Origin: Hungatella hathewayi WAL-18680
GTDB lineage: Bacteria > Bacillota > Clostridia > Lachnospirales > Lachnospiraceae
Reading direction: 5' to 3'
NCBI RefSeq assembly: GCF_000235505.1
Contig: NZ_JH379027.1
Coordinates: forward strand, 1,357,181-1,421,180
Length of the DNA stretch: 64,000 nucleotides
The notes below the pieces were generated by a model. That model was not told the origin of the DNA. It did no database searches and was given only the letters and a program-made list of their open reading frames with translations. A program made the translations under genes and the position numbers. Positions 1-8,526 of the stretch are shown here, piece by piece (within the stretch, counting starts at the first letter, position 1; every line of letters starts with the position of its first letter).

Positions 1-5
1 AATTC

Positions 6-185
6 TCACCCACGGAACATATTTTCCACATAATTGCGCATCTCGTCCCGGCTTTCCACTTCTCTGGCTCCGTTCACAATCTGCTCCTGCTCTGGTTTCG
101 GAAGCGTGGCGAAGCGGTTTAAAATATCGGAATGCTGGGCCAGTTCCATGGTAAATCCGATGGGAAGTTCATGGTTATCTATCAT
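6..185 (-). CDS. Small conserved hypothetical protein, 59 aa
   Basis: Short soluble protein with no signal peptide or membrane segment. It is acidic and probably helical (MELAQHSDILNRF, then EQEQIVNGAREVES). I know similar short proteins only as hypotheticals in Clostridia and assign no function. The frame is open further upstream to 353, but the best start is the ATG at 185: it is preceded by GAGGTGA at suitable spacing, and the upstream part would translate the AT-rich promoter region of the divergent gene. It may share that intergenic control region. Confidence 0.6.
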   Translation of the reverse strand: MIDNHELPIGFTMELAQHSDILNRFATLPKPEQEQIVNGAREVESRDEMRNYVENMFRG

Positions 186-247
186 ATTCATCACCTCAAT
201 CATAGGGTGCGTGAATGGTCTTATTTTTATACTCTCCAAAATAATCC

Positions 248-275
248 TTGACATTCCAATTGTAACTGTTATAAT
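248..275 (+). promoter_or_regulatory. Sigma-A promoter of the serine hydrolase/DUF302 gene
   Basis: TTGACA (248-253) and TATAAT (270-275), both consensus, with a 16-bp spacer. The -10 is embedded in a partial dyad (CTGT...ACAG, 267-281), which suggests repression here. Confidence 0.75.
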
Positions 276-296
276 TACAGTATTAACTGCAACAAA

Positions 297-320
297 AATT
301 ATTACAGTTGTGTAATAATT
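297..320 (+). promoter_or_regulatory. Perfect 9+9 bp palindrome in the 5' leader (candidate operator)
   Basis: AATTATTAC (297-305) and GTAATAATT (312-320) are perfect inverted repeats with a 6-nt centre. They lie between the predicted transcription start (about 282) and the ribosome site AAGGAG at 331. Position and symmetry fit a repressor roadblock site. As RNA it would be an AU-rich hairpin with no U-run, so terminator activity is unlikely. Confidence 0.5.
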
Positions 321-343
321 CCATTCTCGAAAGGAGAAACCAC

Positions 344-1846
344 ATGAATACAAAAGAGCATGAAGTCATGAAGATGAGAGGAAGCGCGGACGTTTCTTAT
401 CTGAATCATTCCGTGGATGAGATGATATGGGAATTTATGAAGGAGCAGGAGATTCCGGGTATGACGCTCGCCATCGTGCAGGCACCCTATATTCCCAGAG
501 TCGTGGGATACGGTCTTTCTGACGTGGGCCAGCGCCGGCTGGCCACCGCCAACACCATGTGGCCGGTGGGTCCCATCTCCCAGGCATTCACAGCCGTGGC
601 CGTGATACAGCTGTATGAGAGAGGCATGCTGGATTTGGACAAAGCCGCCGGAGACTACGTGCCGTCTCTGCCGGAGTCCTGGAAACCTGTCACCGTAAGG
701 CAGCTACTCCACCACAGCACCGGACTTCCGGACTATCGGAACCAGCCGGACTGGAGCCCGGCCCGTGAATGGACCGTTCAGGAATTAATCGGCCTGGTAA
801 AAGACATCCCAAACCGCTTTGTGCCGGACACCAGTGTGGAACTGAGTGCCACCAACTTTTTAGTTCTGACCGAAGTGATAGAAGCTGTCAGCGGACAGAG
901 CTACCATGCATTTGTGAAGGAACACCAGATTAATTATCTGGGACTCCGCCACACAGCATTTTCCGAGGATTTGGATCAGTTTGATAAAGAAGATGTGAGT
1001 CTGACAGAAAATGTCCACCAGCTGTTCAAGAAAGATGGGCGCTACATCGACCCAATCGAGACGGCCGCTGGGGACAGTGAGATACATTCTTCCGCCCTGA
1101 AAGGATTTGGCGATATCTGGGCGTCCGCCCAGGATATTTCCTTCTGGGATATCGGATTGGCCGGGGCGGTTCTCATCAAAGAGCCGGAAAACCGGAGTCT
1201 GGTGTACGCCCCGTGGAGTCTTCCGGATGGAACTAAAGTGCCCGCCTGTGCCGGCTGGCAGTTCTACCACCACAGAGGACTGATGGATATCAAGGGCTCC
1301 GTGCCAGGATTTTCCGCCTTCCTAAGCCGTTTCACTCACCCGGAGGAACTGGTCTGCGTGACCCTCCTTGCCAACAAGGAGGGCGTGGATTTGACAAATC
1401 TGGGCCGCCGGATTGCGGGGGCGTTTGGAGATTTGCTCTCCACTAACTATGATGACAACAAGCTGTTTCTGACGGAAGGCCAGTTCCCGGTGAAGGAGAG
1501 CGTGGCCCGTCTGGAGAGGGAACTGGCAGAGCGGAACATCCCCCTGTTTGCCAAATTCGACCACGCGAAGAATGCCGAAGAAGTTGGACTCCAATTACGC
1601 CCCACTACCGTTCTGGTCTTCGGCTCTCCAAGCGTAGGCACCGGCCTGATGGAAGCGGACCAGAGCGTGTCCCTGGAGCTCCCGCTGAAGATATCCATCT
1701 GGGAGGACGAAGCCGGAAGCACCTGGCTGGCATTCCCGCGTCTGGAACGCCTGTTGGATGATTACGACCTGGCCCATCATCCGGCGGTGGAAAAGATGGA
1801 GAAACTGATGGAAGCCCTTGTGAGAAAGGCCGCCAATCTTTATTAA
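344..1846 (+). CDS. Beta-lactamase-fold (S12) protein fused to DUF302, probable pseudoenzyme
   Basis: 500 aa, no signal peptide. Residues 20-365 align by eye with class C beta-lactamase/S12 serine hydrolases: the region after SxxK (AFTAVAVIQLYERG), QLLHHSTGLPDY and VPGFSAFLSR are all recognisable. All three catalytic motifs are altered. SxxK is P77-I-S-Q80, YxN is L167-S-A169, and HxG/KTG is I316-K-G318. Residues about 383-480 form a DUF302 domain (VKESVARLERELAERNIP, HAKNAEEVGLQLRPT, VFGSPSVGTGLM). The ATG at 344 is chosen because AAGGAG ends 8 nt upstream; the frame opens earlier, from 308. Inference: a binding or scaffold protein rather than a hydrolase. DUF302 has no settled function. Confidence 0.8.
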   Translation: MNTKEHEVMKMRGSADVSYLNHSVDEMIWEFMKEQEIPGMTLAIVQAPYIPRVVGYGLSDVGQRRLATANTMWPVGPISQAFTAVAVIQLYERGMLDLDKAAGDYVPSLPESWKPVTVRQLLHHSTGLPDYRNQPDWSPAREWTVQELIGLVKDIPNRFVPDTSVELSATNFLVLTEVIEAVSGQSYHAFVKEHQINYLGLRHTAFSEDLDQFDKEDVSLTENVHQLFKKDGRYIDPIETAAGDSEIHSSALKGFGDIWASAQDISFWDIGLAGAVLIKEPENRSLVYAPWSLPDGTKVPACAGWQFYHHRGLMDIKGSVPGFSAFLSRFTHPEELVCVTLLANKEGVDLTNLGRRIAGAFGDLLSTNYDDNKLFLTEGQFPVKESVARLERELAERNIPLFAKFDHAKNAEEVGLQLRPTTVLVFGSPSVGTGLMEADQSVSLELPLKISIWEDEAGSTWLAFPRLERLLDDYDLAHHPAVEKMEKLMEALVRKAANLY

Positions 1847-1886
1847 GAATCTCATGATACACAGGAGATTCCCTTCGTCATCTCCA

Positions 1887-3113
1887 TCACGCAGATAAAT
1901 TTAGCTGAAGCTCTTTCCTGGTAGTCACCTGGTACAGACAGGCCATCAAAAGCGCCACCAGAGACAGGGCAGCCAAAACCAGATAAGGCACCAGATAGTT
2001 GTGGTAAACCGTCTGTAAGGAGCCAATCAGCGCCGGCACGCTGGACAATATCATAGTACCGATATTGGTCACCGCAAAGTTCATGGAGAAATACCGGTTG
2101 CCAAACAGCGCCCGCACGATAATCGGCGCCAGGCTGGAGCTTCCGCCGTAGATAAACAGGATCAGAGCCATCCCGATGACAGAGCCTGCGGAATTTTTAA
2201 ACAGCAGGGCACCCAGGGAAACGGCCATCCCCGCCACCAGCAGCCCTCCCAGATAGCGGAGCGACCGCGCACCCCCAATTTTATCATAGATGATTCCCCA
2301 CAGAACCCGTCCAATCCCATTGAACAGGCAGATAAATCCCACCAGCACGGCGCTGACGCTGGCGGACAGCGCAAAATCCTCCTGCAGAATCATGGCGCCG
2401 TGATTGATAAAGGACATCCCCACACCGCCGATGGTAATATAGATGGTGAGAAATACAAAATAAGTTTTCGTATGCAGCATGCCGGAGGGCGGCAGTTCCA
2501 GACCGCCGCTTCCGGCATCTTCTGATTTGGGAAGATATGGTTCCTGTTCCTTCGTAGGCACGTGAATCATCACGCTCCCCAAAGCCAGAACGATAGCCCC
2601 GCAGATCCCCAGCGCCACAAAACAGAATCTCCACCCGTAGGCGGACATCAGAGACTGGCAGGGGGGTCCCAATACCGTGGTGCTCATGGCGTATCCCATC
2701 AGCAGTGTGCCGGTGGCAATGCCAATCCTATCGTGGAAATACAGTGGCAGCAGGCTTATCATAATATTGTATGCAATCCCAATGGCATACCCGCAGCAGA
2801 TGCTGTATGTCACGTAGAGCTGCCACAGCTTCGTCACCCGGGCAGACAGCAGAAAGCCGGCGAATATCATACAGGCGCCGGCCCGCAGCAGATATCTGGG
2901 AGGAATTTTCTGTACCATGAATCCGGTCACCAGAGAGCCCAGGGCAAAGCAGATAAAACAGAGTGTAAACACGAAGGAAGTGTCCGCCCGGGTCAGCCCC
3001 AAATCCTGCTCAATGGGCACGACAAACAGCGAAAACGCGTAGCCGATCCCCATAAAGAGCAGGACAAGAACAGCCATGGCCAGATACCCCCATCGCTTTT
3101 TCAAGACATTCAT
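1887..3113 (-). CDS. MFS transporter, oxalate/formate antiporter-like (OFA) family
   Basis: 408 aa with about 12 hydrophobic segments. Features typical of the OFA branch of the major facilitator superfamily are the N-terminal WGYLAMAVLVLLFMGIGYAFS, the VPIEQDLG loop, and GIGRVLWGIIYDKIGGARSL between halves. It is a carboxylate or small-anion carrier in the cytoplasmic membrane; the substrate cannot be read from sequence. The start at 3113 follows GAGGGG. It lies 14 bp downstream of the PRD regulator and appears co-transcribed with it and the alcohol dehydrogenase, so it may export a product of, or import a substrate for, the adjacent sugar pathway. Confidence 0.85.
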   Translation of the reverse strand: MNVLKKRWGYLAMAVLVLLFMGIGYAFSLFVVPIEQDLGLTRADTSFVFTLCFICFALGSLVTGFMVQKIPPRYLLRAGACMIFAGFLLSARVTKLWQLYVTYSICCGYAIGIAYNIMISLLPLYFHDRIGIATGTLLMGYAMSTTVLGPPCQSLMSAYGWRFCFVALGICGAIVLALGSVMIHVPTKEQEPYLPKSEDAGSGGLELPPSGMLHTKTYFVFLTIYITIGGVGMSFINHGAMILQEDFALSASVSAVLVGFICLFNGIGRVLWGIIYDKIGGARSLRYLGGLLVAGMAVSLGALLFKNSAGSVIGMALILFIYGGSSSLAPIIVRALFGNRYFSMNFAVTNIGTMILSSVPALIGSLQTVYHNYLVPYLVLAALSLVALLMACLYQVTTRKELQLNLSA

Positions 3114-3127
3114 ATTGTTTATTCCCC

Positions 3128-5104
3128 TCAATTTATTTTAAAATATCGCAGTATCTCACTGAGCCGCTCCGCCTTCAAAATCTGCTCCACCGCCGGCAAA
3201 TCCTTGGTCAAATCAGCCAGCTGGGAGAAGATAATCTTAAACGCGTCACTGCTCTTCACATCAATCGAAAGCATTAACACAATCTGCACCTTTTCCCCGT
3301 TATCCCACGGAATGGGATGCTTCAGCGTCATCAGTCCGATCCCCTGTTTCTTGATATGTCCCATATAGGCGTGGGGAATGGCAAAGGTATACCCGATGGA
3401 GGTGGGCGCCAGATTCTCCCGGACGAACACCGATTCCACAAATCCCTCGTCCACGAATCCCTCCCGGTAAAGGCGGCCGCCCAGAAGCTCGATGACCTCC
3501 TCCTTGGAACGGCAGTCGCATTTGAGAATGGTAATCCGCTCACTCATCAGCTGGAACAGGTGGTGATAATCCCCGGTTGTCACCGGCGGCGCCGTCTCCG
3601 GGGCGGAGTAGCCCTCCTGCTTGATTTTGTGGATGTCATCGTCATTTAACAGCGGCGACACACAGATCACCTTGACCTTCTCGTAGGTCAGTGGCACCGT
3701 GGAAATGATAAAGTCAACCGGGCTGTTGTCCATCACCCGCTCCACCTTGGAGACCGGCAGAATTTTGTCGATCACCATATCCGGGAAACAGGATTTGAGC
3801 CGCGCCTCCACAAACTGGGAAGTCCCCATGCCGGTGCTGCACACGATAGCAACCCTGGGCCTGGTGACCTGCCGCTGGGCTTTTTCCCGCTCCAGACTGG
3901 CCCCCACATAGAGGGCGATATCACACAGCTCATTCTCCCCCAGCGTGACTTGAAACTGCTCCTCAAAAAGTCCGGCCATGTAAGCCGCCACCTCAAACTC
4001 ATAGGCCAAATCCTTTTTGACCATGGCTTTTAGCGGATTTTCCATGTGAATCTTGTTGCGCAGCCGGTTAAACATGGCGGTCAGATGGACGAAGAGGGCG
4101 GTGGTAAACATATTGTCCGCCAGCAGATGCTCCCCATAACGCTCATCCACCTGCCCAATGATGTGCTCCAGAGCCGCCAGTGTCTGAGGCGACGCGTCCT
4201 GGCTGTCGTCGAAATCTTTCGGCAGTGTCATGGCCTCCCTCAAAAGCCTGGCCGCCGTCAGATTCATATAAATATAGGTAATGTCGCCGTTGGACAGCTC
4301 GATGTCAAAGGCCTCCTGCAGTTTTCTCCCCATAAACTCACAGACAGGCCACTCCTCCTTCCGGCGGTATTCCACCAGATGCTCTTCATCAATGGTGCAG
4401 AACTTCTTTCTCCGAAGACGTTTTACAATGATGGAGAGATGAGTCAGCATTTCCGAGTAGGAGGCATCGGTCAGCACGAAATTGAATGTTTCCTCGCTCT
4501 CCTGCAGTATCTCGTTGATCCGGTTGACGTCAATCCCGTCAAAAAACGGCTGCAGCCGCTCCGAGGCAGAGCTTCCCTGGGCGGCGATGATGGAGCGCAG
4601 CACGTTGGCCTTGGCGATGCGGAGCTGCTTCTCCTCCCCGCGTATCCGGACGCCGTATTTGGCCTTCTTTTCCAGAACCAGCCCCTGCTTTAAAAAGAAT
4701 TCCTCCAGCCTGGCGATATCGTTCATGACCGTACCCTTGCTCACATACAGAGACAGGGAAATAGATTCCATGGAAATGAAGTCGTCACTGTCCAAAAGCT
4801 GGGCCGCGATAAAATATTTCCTGGCCTCCGGGGCGTAGGAACAGGGGCTGTCCGCATGTAACAACAGATTGTTCAAAAAAGCGCGCCCGTCCCTGTCACA
4901 GGAAAGCCACAACCCTTTTCCCGTCTTCGTCTCAAGCATACAGCCGGTGTCCTTTAACTCCTCCTTGATTCGGCGCACGTCCGTCTTCACCGTCCGCGGA
5001 CTGATGTGCAGGGAATTTGCCAGCTCGGCAGTGGTCCATTCACGTTTGCTCTTATATAGTAATTCCAGTATCTTTTTCTCTCTCGGCAGCAACATTGCAA
5101 ACAT
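3128..5104 (-). CDS. PRD-containing transcriptional activator with EIIB- and EIIA-like domains
   Basis: 658 aa, the standard layout of MtlR/ManR/LicR-type PTS-controlled activators. An HTH_11 domain (about 8-60) and a second Mga-like HTH (about 90-150) are followed by two PTS regulation domains (about 195-405), an EIIB-like domain with C422 in the CSTGMGTSQF loop, and a C-terminal EIIA-type domain with H578 in FAIPHAYMGH. These regulators are phosphorylated by HPr and by their cognate EIIB, so they activate only when substrate is being transported. The likely target is the divergent PTS operon at 6683. The start is ambiguous: ATG at 5104 has a short RBS spacing, ATG at 5095 a long one. Confidence 0.9.
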   Translation of the reverse strand: MFAMLLPREKKILELLYKSKREWTTAELANSLHISPRTVKTDVRRIKEELKDTGCMLETKTGKGLWLSCDRDGRAFLNNLLLHADSPCSYAPEARKYFIAAQLLDSDDFISMESISLSLYVSKGTVMNDIARLEEFFLKQGLVLEKKAKYGVRIRGEEKQLRIAKANVLRSIIAAQGSSASERLQPFFDGIDVNRINEILQESEETFNFVLTDASYSEMLTHLSIIVKRLRRKKFCTIDEEHLVEYRRKEEWPVCEFMGRKLQEAFDIELSNGDITYIYMNLTAARLLREAMTLPKDFDDSQDASPQTLAALEHIIGQVDERYGEHLLADNMFTTALFVHLTAMFNRLRNKIHMENPLKAMVKKDLAYEFEVAAYMAGLFEEQFQVTLGENELCDIALYVGASLEREKAQRQVTRPRVAIVCSTGMGTSQFVEARLKSCFPDMVIDKILPVSKVERVMDNSPVDFIISTVPLTYEKVKVICVSPLLNDDDIHKIKQEGYSAPETAPPVTTGDYHHLFQLMSERITILKCDCRSKEEVIELLGGRLYREGFVDEGFVESVFVRENLAPTSIGYTFAIPHAYMGHIKKQGIGLMTLKHPIPWDNGEKVQIVLMLSIDVKSSDAFKIIFSQLADLTKDLPAVEQILKAERLSEILRYFKIN

Positions 5105-5155
5105 CTTCTCCTACTATTTGATTCATCGTCGGTTTAAAACTGATCTAACTCTATC

Positions 5156-6346
5156 TTACAATGCTTTTTTATAAATAGCTATCAAATCCTGCTTGTCCAG
5201 CCGGTGGAACAGGCCGATAACCCCTCCGCCTGTAGCCGCCGCCTTCTCGGCCATCTCGTCAATCTGGGCCTCCGTCGGTGTGAAGCCCAGCAGGTCAGTG
5301 ATGGTGATGGGCATGCCGATTTTCACGCACCAGTCGTCCCAGGCGTCAATGCCGGTCAGGGCGGTCTCCTCCAAATCATCGTAATTGAGTTCCACCCCGA
5401 ATACCTCCACAGCAAACCTTGCAAACCGAGCCGGGTTGCTCTTGTATACCGTTCTGGCCCAGCTGCCCCAGGTGGCGGTAAGGCTGGCGCCGTGGGTGGC
5501 GTCAAACATGGCGCTCAGCTCGTGCCCCAGCTTGTGAACCGGGAAATCGTTGATTCGGCCGGTTCCCGTCAATCCGTTGTGGGATAAGCTGCCTGCCCAC
5601 ATCAGGTTAGCCCTTGCCTCATAATCCTGTGGATTTTTGAGGACCTTGAAGGCGGCATCCCGCACGGTTATCAGAAGTCCCTCGGAAATGCGGTCGCTTA
5701 ACTCCACATTTTTGGCCTGGGTGATGTAGCGTTCCATGGTGTGCATCATAATATCGGCGGCCCCGCTGGACGTCTGATAGGTGGGCAGCGTGTAGGTGAG
5801 CTCCGGATTCATCACCGCGAAGAGCGGTCTGGCACAGTCGTGGTTGTAGGAACGTTTTAAAATCCCCTGCTCTTTGGTCTCAATGGTGACCACCGTGGAG
5901 TTGCTGGTCTCGGAGCCTGTGGCGGCGATGGTGGTGATACAGCCGATGGGGGCAATCTTGTCTGTTTTTACTTTTCCAAGAAAGAGGTCCTCCAAATCGA
6001 ACTCATTTGCCAGGCCGTAGGCGATGGCTTTGGCGGAATCGATGGCGCTGCCGCCGCCCACGCCTAAAATAAAATCAACCCCTTCTTTTTTACAGAGGGC
6101 AACGCCTTCCTTGGCGTGGGACAGTCTTGGGTTGGGAACGACGCCCCCCAAATCCAGATAGGAAAGACCGGCGTCGGTTAAACTCTGATGGATTCTGTCA
6201 AGCACCCCGGTTTCCGCCAGGTAGGTGCCTCCAAAATGAACCAGAACCCGGTGGAATCCTCTGGAGGCGATTTCAGCCCCCACCCTGGTTTCCGCGCCTT
6301 TTCCGAATAGTACTTTTGTTGGGCTGTGAAATTCAAAATCTTCCAT
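5156..6346 (-). CDS. Iron-containing alcohol dehydrogenase (YqhD/butanol dehydrogenase type)
   Basis: 396 aa, usual length for group III alcohol dehydrogenases. The nucleotide site GVGGGSAIDSAKAIA is present. The metal ligands fit D198 and H202 (ADIMMHTMERY), H275 (KLGHELSAMFD) and H285 (DATHG). The expected reaction is NAD(P)H-dependent reduction of an aldehyde in the cytosol. The start at 6346 follows AAAGGAG; upstream codons would cover the promoter region. It is first in the leftward ADH-regulator-MFS group and divergent from the PTS-aldolase operon, so it may remove an aldehyde made by the aldolase step. Confidence 0.9.
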   Translation of the reverse strand: MEDFEFHSPTKVLFGKGAETRVGAEIASRGFHRVLVHFGGTYLAETGVLDRIHQSLTDAGLSYLDLGGVVPNPRLSHAKEGVALCKKEGVDFILGVGGGSAIDSAKAIAYGLANEFDLEDLFLGKVKTDKIAPIGCITTIAATGSETSNSTVVTIETKEQGILKRSYNHDCARPLFAVMNPELTYTLPTYQTSSGAADIMMHTMERYITQAKNVELSDRISEGLLITVRDAAFKVLKNPQDYEARANLMWAGSLSHNGLTGTGRINDFPVHKLGHELSAMFDATHGASLTATWGSWARTVYKSNPARFARFAVEVFGVELNYDDLEETALTGIDAWDDWCVKIGMPITITDLLGFTPTEAQIDEMAEKAAATGGGVIGLFHRLDKQDLIAIYKKAL

Positions 6347-6459
6347 AATGCATTCTCCTTTGCTTGTTAGTTGCTTGTTAGATATCTTTGTTAGCCTTAT
6401 TATAATTGTTCTTTTACACAAACAAAAAGCATTAAATTGCACTATCCTGGTGCAAGAAG

Positions 6460-6488
6460 TTGTAAAAAACACAAATAAACATTATATA
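6460..6488 (+). promoter_or_regulatory. Promoter of the PTS-aldolase operon
   Basis: TTGTAA (6460-6465), a 17-bp spacer and TATATA (6483-6488). This predicts a long leader of about 190 nt before the EIIA gene. The 6347-6682 gap also contains the leftward promoter region of the dehydrogenase, which I could not place with confidence. Confidence 0.55.
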
Positions 6489-6563
6489 AATGGCAAAAAG
6501 GTGTATAACATGCATAAATACTGAGAATTTCCGAAGGAATACGGAATCAACAGGCAATAAAAC

Positions 6564-6608
6564 AATCATTTCCCCAATTCAGTGCAAGAAAATGATTTGT
6601 GATTGGGG
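6564..6608 (+). promoter_or_regulatory. Leader with two mutually exclusive pairings
   Basis: AATCATTT (6564-6571) can pair with AAATGATT (6590-6597). The adjoining CCCCAAT (6572-6578) can pair with ATTGGGG (6602-6608). The two helices interleave, so they are alternatives or a tight pseudoknot. No U-run follows, so this is not a simple attenuator. Confidence 0.35.
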
Positions 6609-6682
6609 ACAGTTTCTGATATTCTGGTCACATAAGGCAGACGGACAAGCCAAATTACAGGAAAAACCGGAGGTAATGATAG

Positions 6683-7138
6683 ATGGATTTAAGTACCATG
6701 ATTGACGAACGGCTGATACGGTTCGGACTGGAAGTCGATTCAAAGGATGACGCTATCTTAAAGGTAGCGAATCTCCTCGATGACGCCGACAGACTCAGCG
6801 ACAAGGACGCCTACATCCGCGGGGTGTATGAGCGGGAAAAAGAATTTGCGACGGGAATCGGAATGCATATTGCCATTCCCCACTGTAAGAGCAGCGCCGT
6901 GAAGCAGGCGGCATTTACCCTGGTTCGATTAAACGGGGAGATAGACTGGGGCTCCTTTGACGGGCTTCCGGTGAACTACATTATCATGCTGGCAGCGCCG
7001 GATGACGGCGACAACACCCATCTGACCATGCTGTCAACACTGGCAAGGAACTTAATGGACGACGACTTCAGAACAGGCCTGTTGGAGGCGGAGTCCGTTA
7101 ATGATATCAAAAAGGTATTTAAGGAGAAAGGGGAATAG
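6683..7138 (+). CDS. PTS system, fructose/mannitol-type EIIA component
   Basis: 151 aa, a single PTS_EIIA_2 domain. Active-site H67 lies in MHIAIPHCKS and accepts phosphate from HPr before passing it to EIIB. GGAGG precedes the ATG. This is the first gene of a tight operon (EIIA-EIIB-EIIC-aldolase, gaps of 2-9 bp), where the three PTS domains are separate proteins rather than the FruA fusion. Regulation is probably by the divergent PRD activator. The sugar is not determined; fructose-like ketoses are the family default. Confidence 0.92.
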   Translation: MDLSTMIDERLIRFGLEVDSKDDAILKVANLLDDADRLSDKDAYIRGVYEREKEFATGIGMHIAIPHCKSSAVKQAAFTLVRLNGEIDWGSFDGLPVNYIIMLAAPDDGDNTHLTMLSTLARNLMDDDFRTGLLEAESVNDIKKVFKEKGE

Positions 7139-7141
7139 GTT

Positions 7142-7450
7142 ATGTTTATTGTATGTGTAACGGCTTGCCCGGTGGGAATCGCCCATACGTATATGGCGGC
7201 GGCAAACCTGGAGAAGGCAGTCAAAAAGGCAGGACACGAGGTAAAGGTGGAGACCCAGGGGGCACAGGGGTTGGAAAATGAGATTACCCCGGAGGATTTG
7301 GAGCGGGCGGACGCGGCGATTATTGCCAGTGACATCCGCATTAAAAATGGAAACCGGTTTGACGACGTACCGACACTGACCGTAGGCGTGCAGGAAGCGG
7401 TGAAGGACCCTGATGGCATTGTAAAAGAATTGATGGAGGCGTTGGAATAA
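7142..7450 (+). CDS. PTS system, fructose-type EIIB component
   Basis: 102 aa. C9 in the signature TACPVGIAHTYMAA is the phosphocysteine that transfers phosphate from EIIA to the incoming sugar. The length and fold match the stand-alone EIIB-Fru domain. It starts 3 bp after the EIIA stop and ends 2 bp before EIIC, so co-translation is expected. Confidence 0.93.
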   Translation: MFIVCVTACPVGIAHTYMAAANLEKAVKKAGHEVKVETQGAQGLENEITPEDLERADAAIIASDIRIKNGNRFDDVPTLTVGVQEAVKDPDGIVKELMEALE

Positions 7451-7452
7451 TT

Positions 7453-8517
7453 ATGGCAGAACTGAAGAGAAAAAATGCAAAGAAGAAAAGTACGGGTGCG
7501 TTTATCAAAGATTCCTTTATGACCGGCATTTCCTATATGATTCCTGTGATTGTGGGCGGCGGAGTCCTGCAGGCGATTGCGAAAATGCTGGGCGGTTACA
7601 ATATCGGCGCGGAGATGGCCAACATTGACACCTTCGCCAAGGTTATTTATCTGATTGGTTCCAGTTTGTGGCAGTTTACGGTTCCGGCGGTGGCGGCCTT
7701 CACGGCTTACGCTATGGCGGACAAGCCGGGTATCGCTCCCGGTCTTGCCATGGGCGCTCTGGCCAACTCTATCAACACCGGGTTTGTCGGCGGATTGATT
7801 GGCGGTATTCTGGTGGGCTACGTGGTCCTGGCGTTCAAAAAGATTAATGTGCCGAAGAGCCTTCAGGGCATTATGCCGATTCTGGTGATTCCGGTATTTA
7901 CGACTCTGATTTGCGGCCTCGTCATGTATTATATTCTGGGACGTCCGATCAGCTGGGGAATGACAACGCTTCAAAACTGGCTGATGGGTCTGAACAACGG
8001 CTCCAAATTTGTGCTGGGCGCTGTGATTGGCGCCATGATGTGCTTCGACATGGGCGGTCCTATCGGTAAGGCCGCAGCCATGTTTACAAACGGATTAAAT
8101 GCGGACGGTTTCTTTATCCCGACCTCCGCCAAAATGTGCTCCGGTATGACTGCTCCCATGGGAATTGCTCTGGCGACGTTCCTGGGCGGAAAAAAGAAAT
8201 TTGACGCTATCGACAGAGAGAATGCAAAATCGGCCTTTCTGTTGTCCTTCTGCTACATCGAGGAGGCGGTTATCCCCTTCCTGGTCAACGATCCGATTCG
8301 AGTCATCGCTTCCTGTATGATTGGAGGCGCTGTGACAGGCGGTCTCTGTATGGTGACCATGCTGGAATCCCCGGCGGTCCACGGCGGCGCCTTTGTCATC
8401 GCCATGACGTCCAACCCGCTGCTGTTTGTGGGTCTGTGGATGCTTGGAAGCTGTATCACGGGAGTTCTGTATGCATTACTGAAAAAACCACTGGCAGTCC
8501 AGGAAGAAAACGAGTAA
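7453..8517 (+). CDS. PTS system, fructose-type EIIC permease
   Basis: 354 aa integral membrane transporter with about 8-10 hydrophobic segments. Family signatures include GISYMIPVIVGGGVLQAIAK near the N-terminus, the G-rich FVGGLIGGILVGY stretch, DMGGPIGKAA, and the SFCYIEEAVIPF loop carrying conserved acidic residues. It imports the sugar and hands it to EIIB-phosphate. It has no fused A or B domain, consistent with the separate upstream genes. Confidence 0.93.
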   Translation: MAELKRKNAKKKSTGAFIKDSFMTGISYMIPVIVGGGVLQAIAKMLGGYNIGAEMANIDTFAKVIYLIGSSLWQFTVPAVAAFTAYAMADKPGIAPGLAMGALANSINTGFVGGLIGGILVGYVVLAFKKINVPKSLQGIMPILVIPVFTTLICGLVMYYILGRPISWGMTTLQNWLMGLNNGSKFVLGAVIGAMMCFDMGGPIGKAAAMFTNGLNADGFFIPTSAKMCSGMTAPMGIALATFLGGKKKFDAIDRENAKSAFLLSFCYIEEAVIPFLVNDPIRVIASCMIGGAVTGGLCMVTMLESPAVHGGAFVIAMTSNPLLFVGLWMLGSCITGVLYALLKKPLAVQEENE

Positions 8518-8526
8518 GGAGCGATT

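Noticed and set aside
1847-1871. GAATCTC/GAGATTC hairpin between convergent genes as a terminator
   Set aside because: Only a 7-bp AT-rich stem with an 11-nt loop and no T-run on either side; too weak to call.
2562-3368. 268-codon plus-strand open frame
   Set aside because: Antisense to the MFS and PRD regulator genes; basic, Gln-rich and without a fold signature.
6490-6705. 71-codon open frame before the EIIA gene
   Set aside because: No good ribosome site, overlaps the EIIA start, and the same stretch is better explained as the operon leader.
6976-7974. 332-codon minus-strand open frame
   Set aside because: Lies across the EIIA, EIIB and EIIC genes, which have clear active sites. Composition is typical of an antisense shadow.
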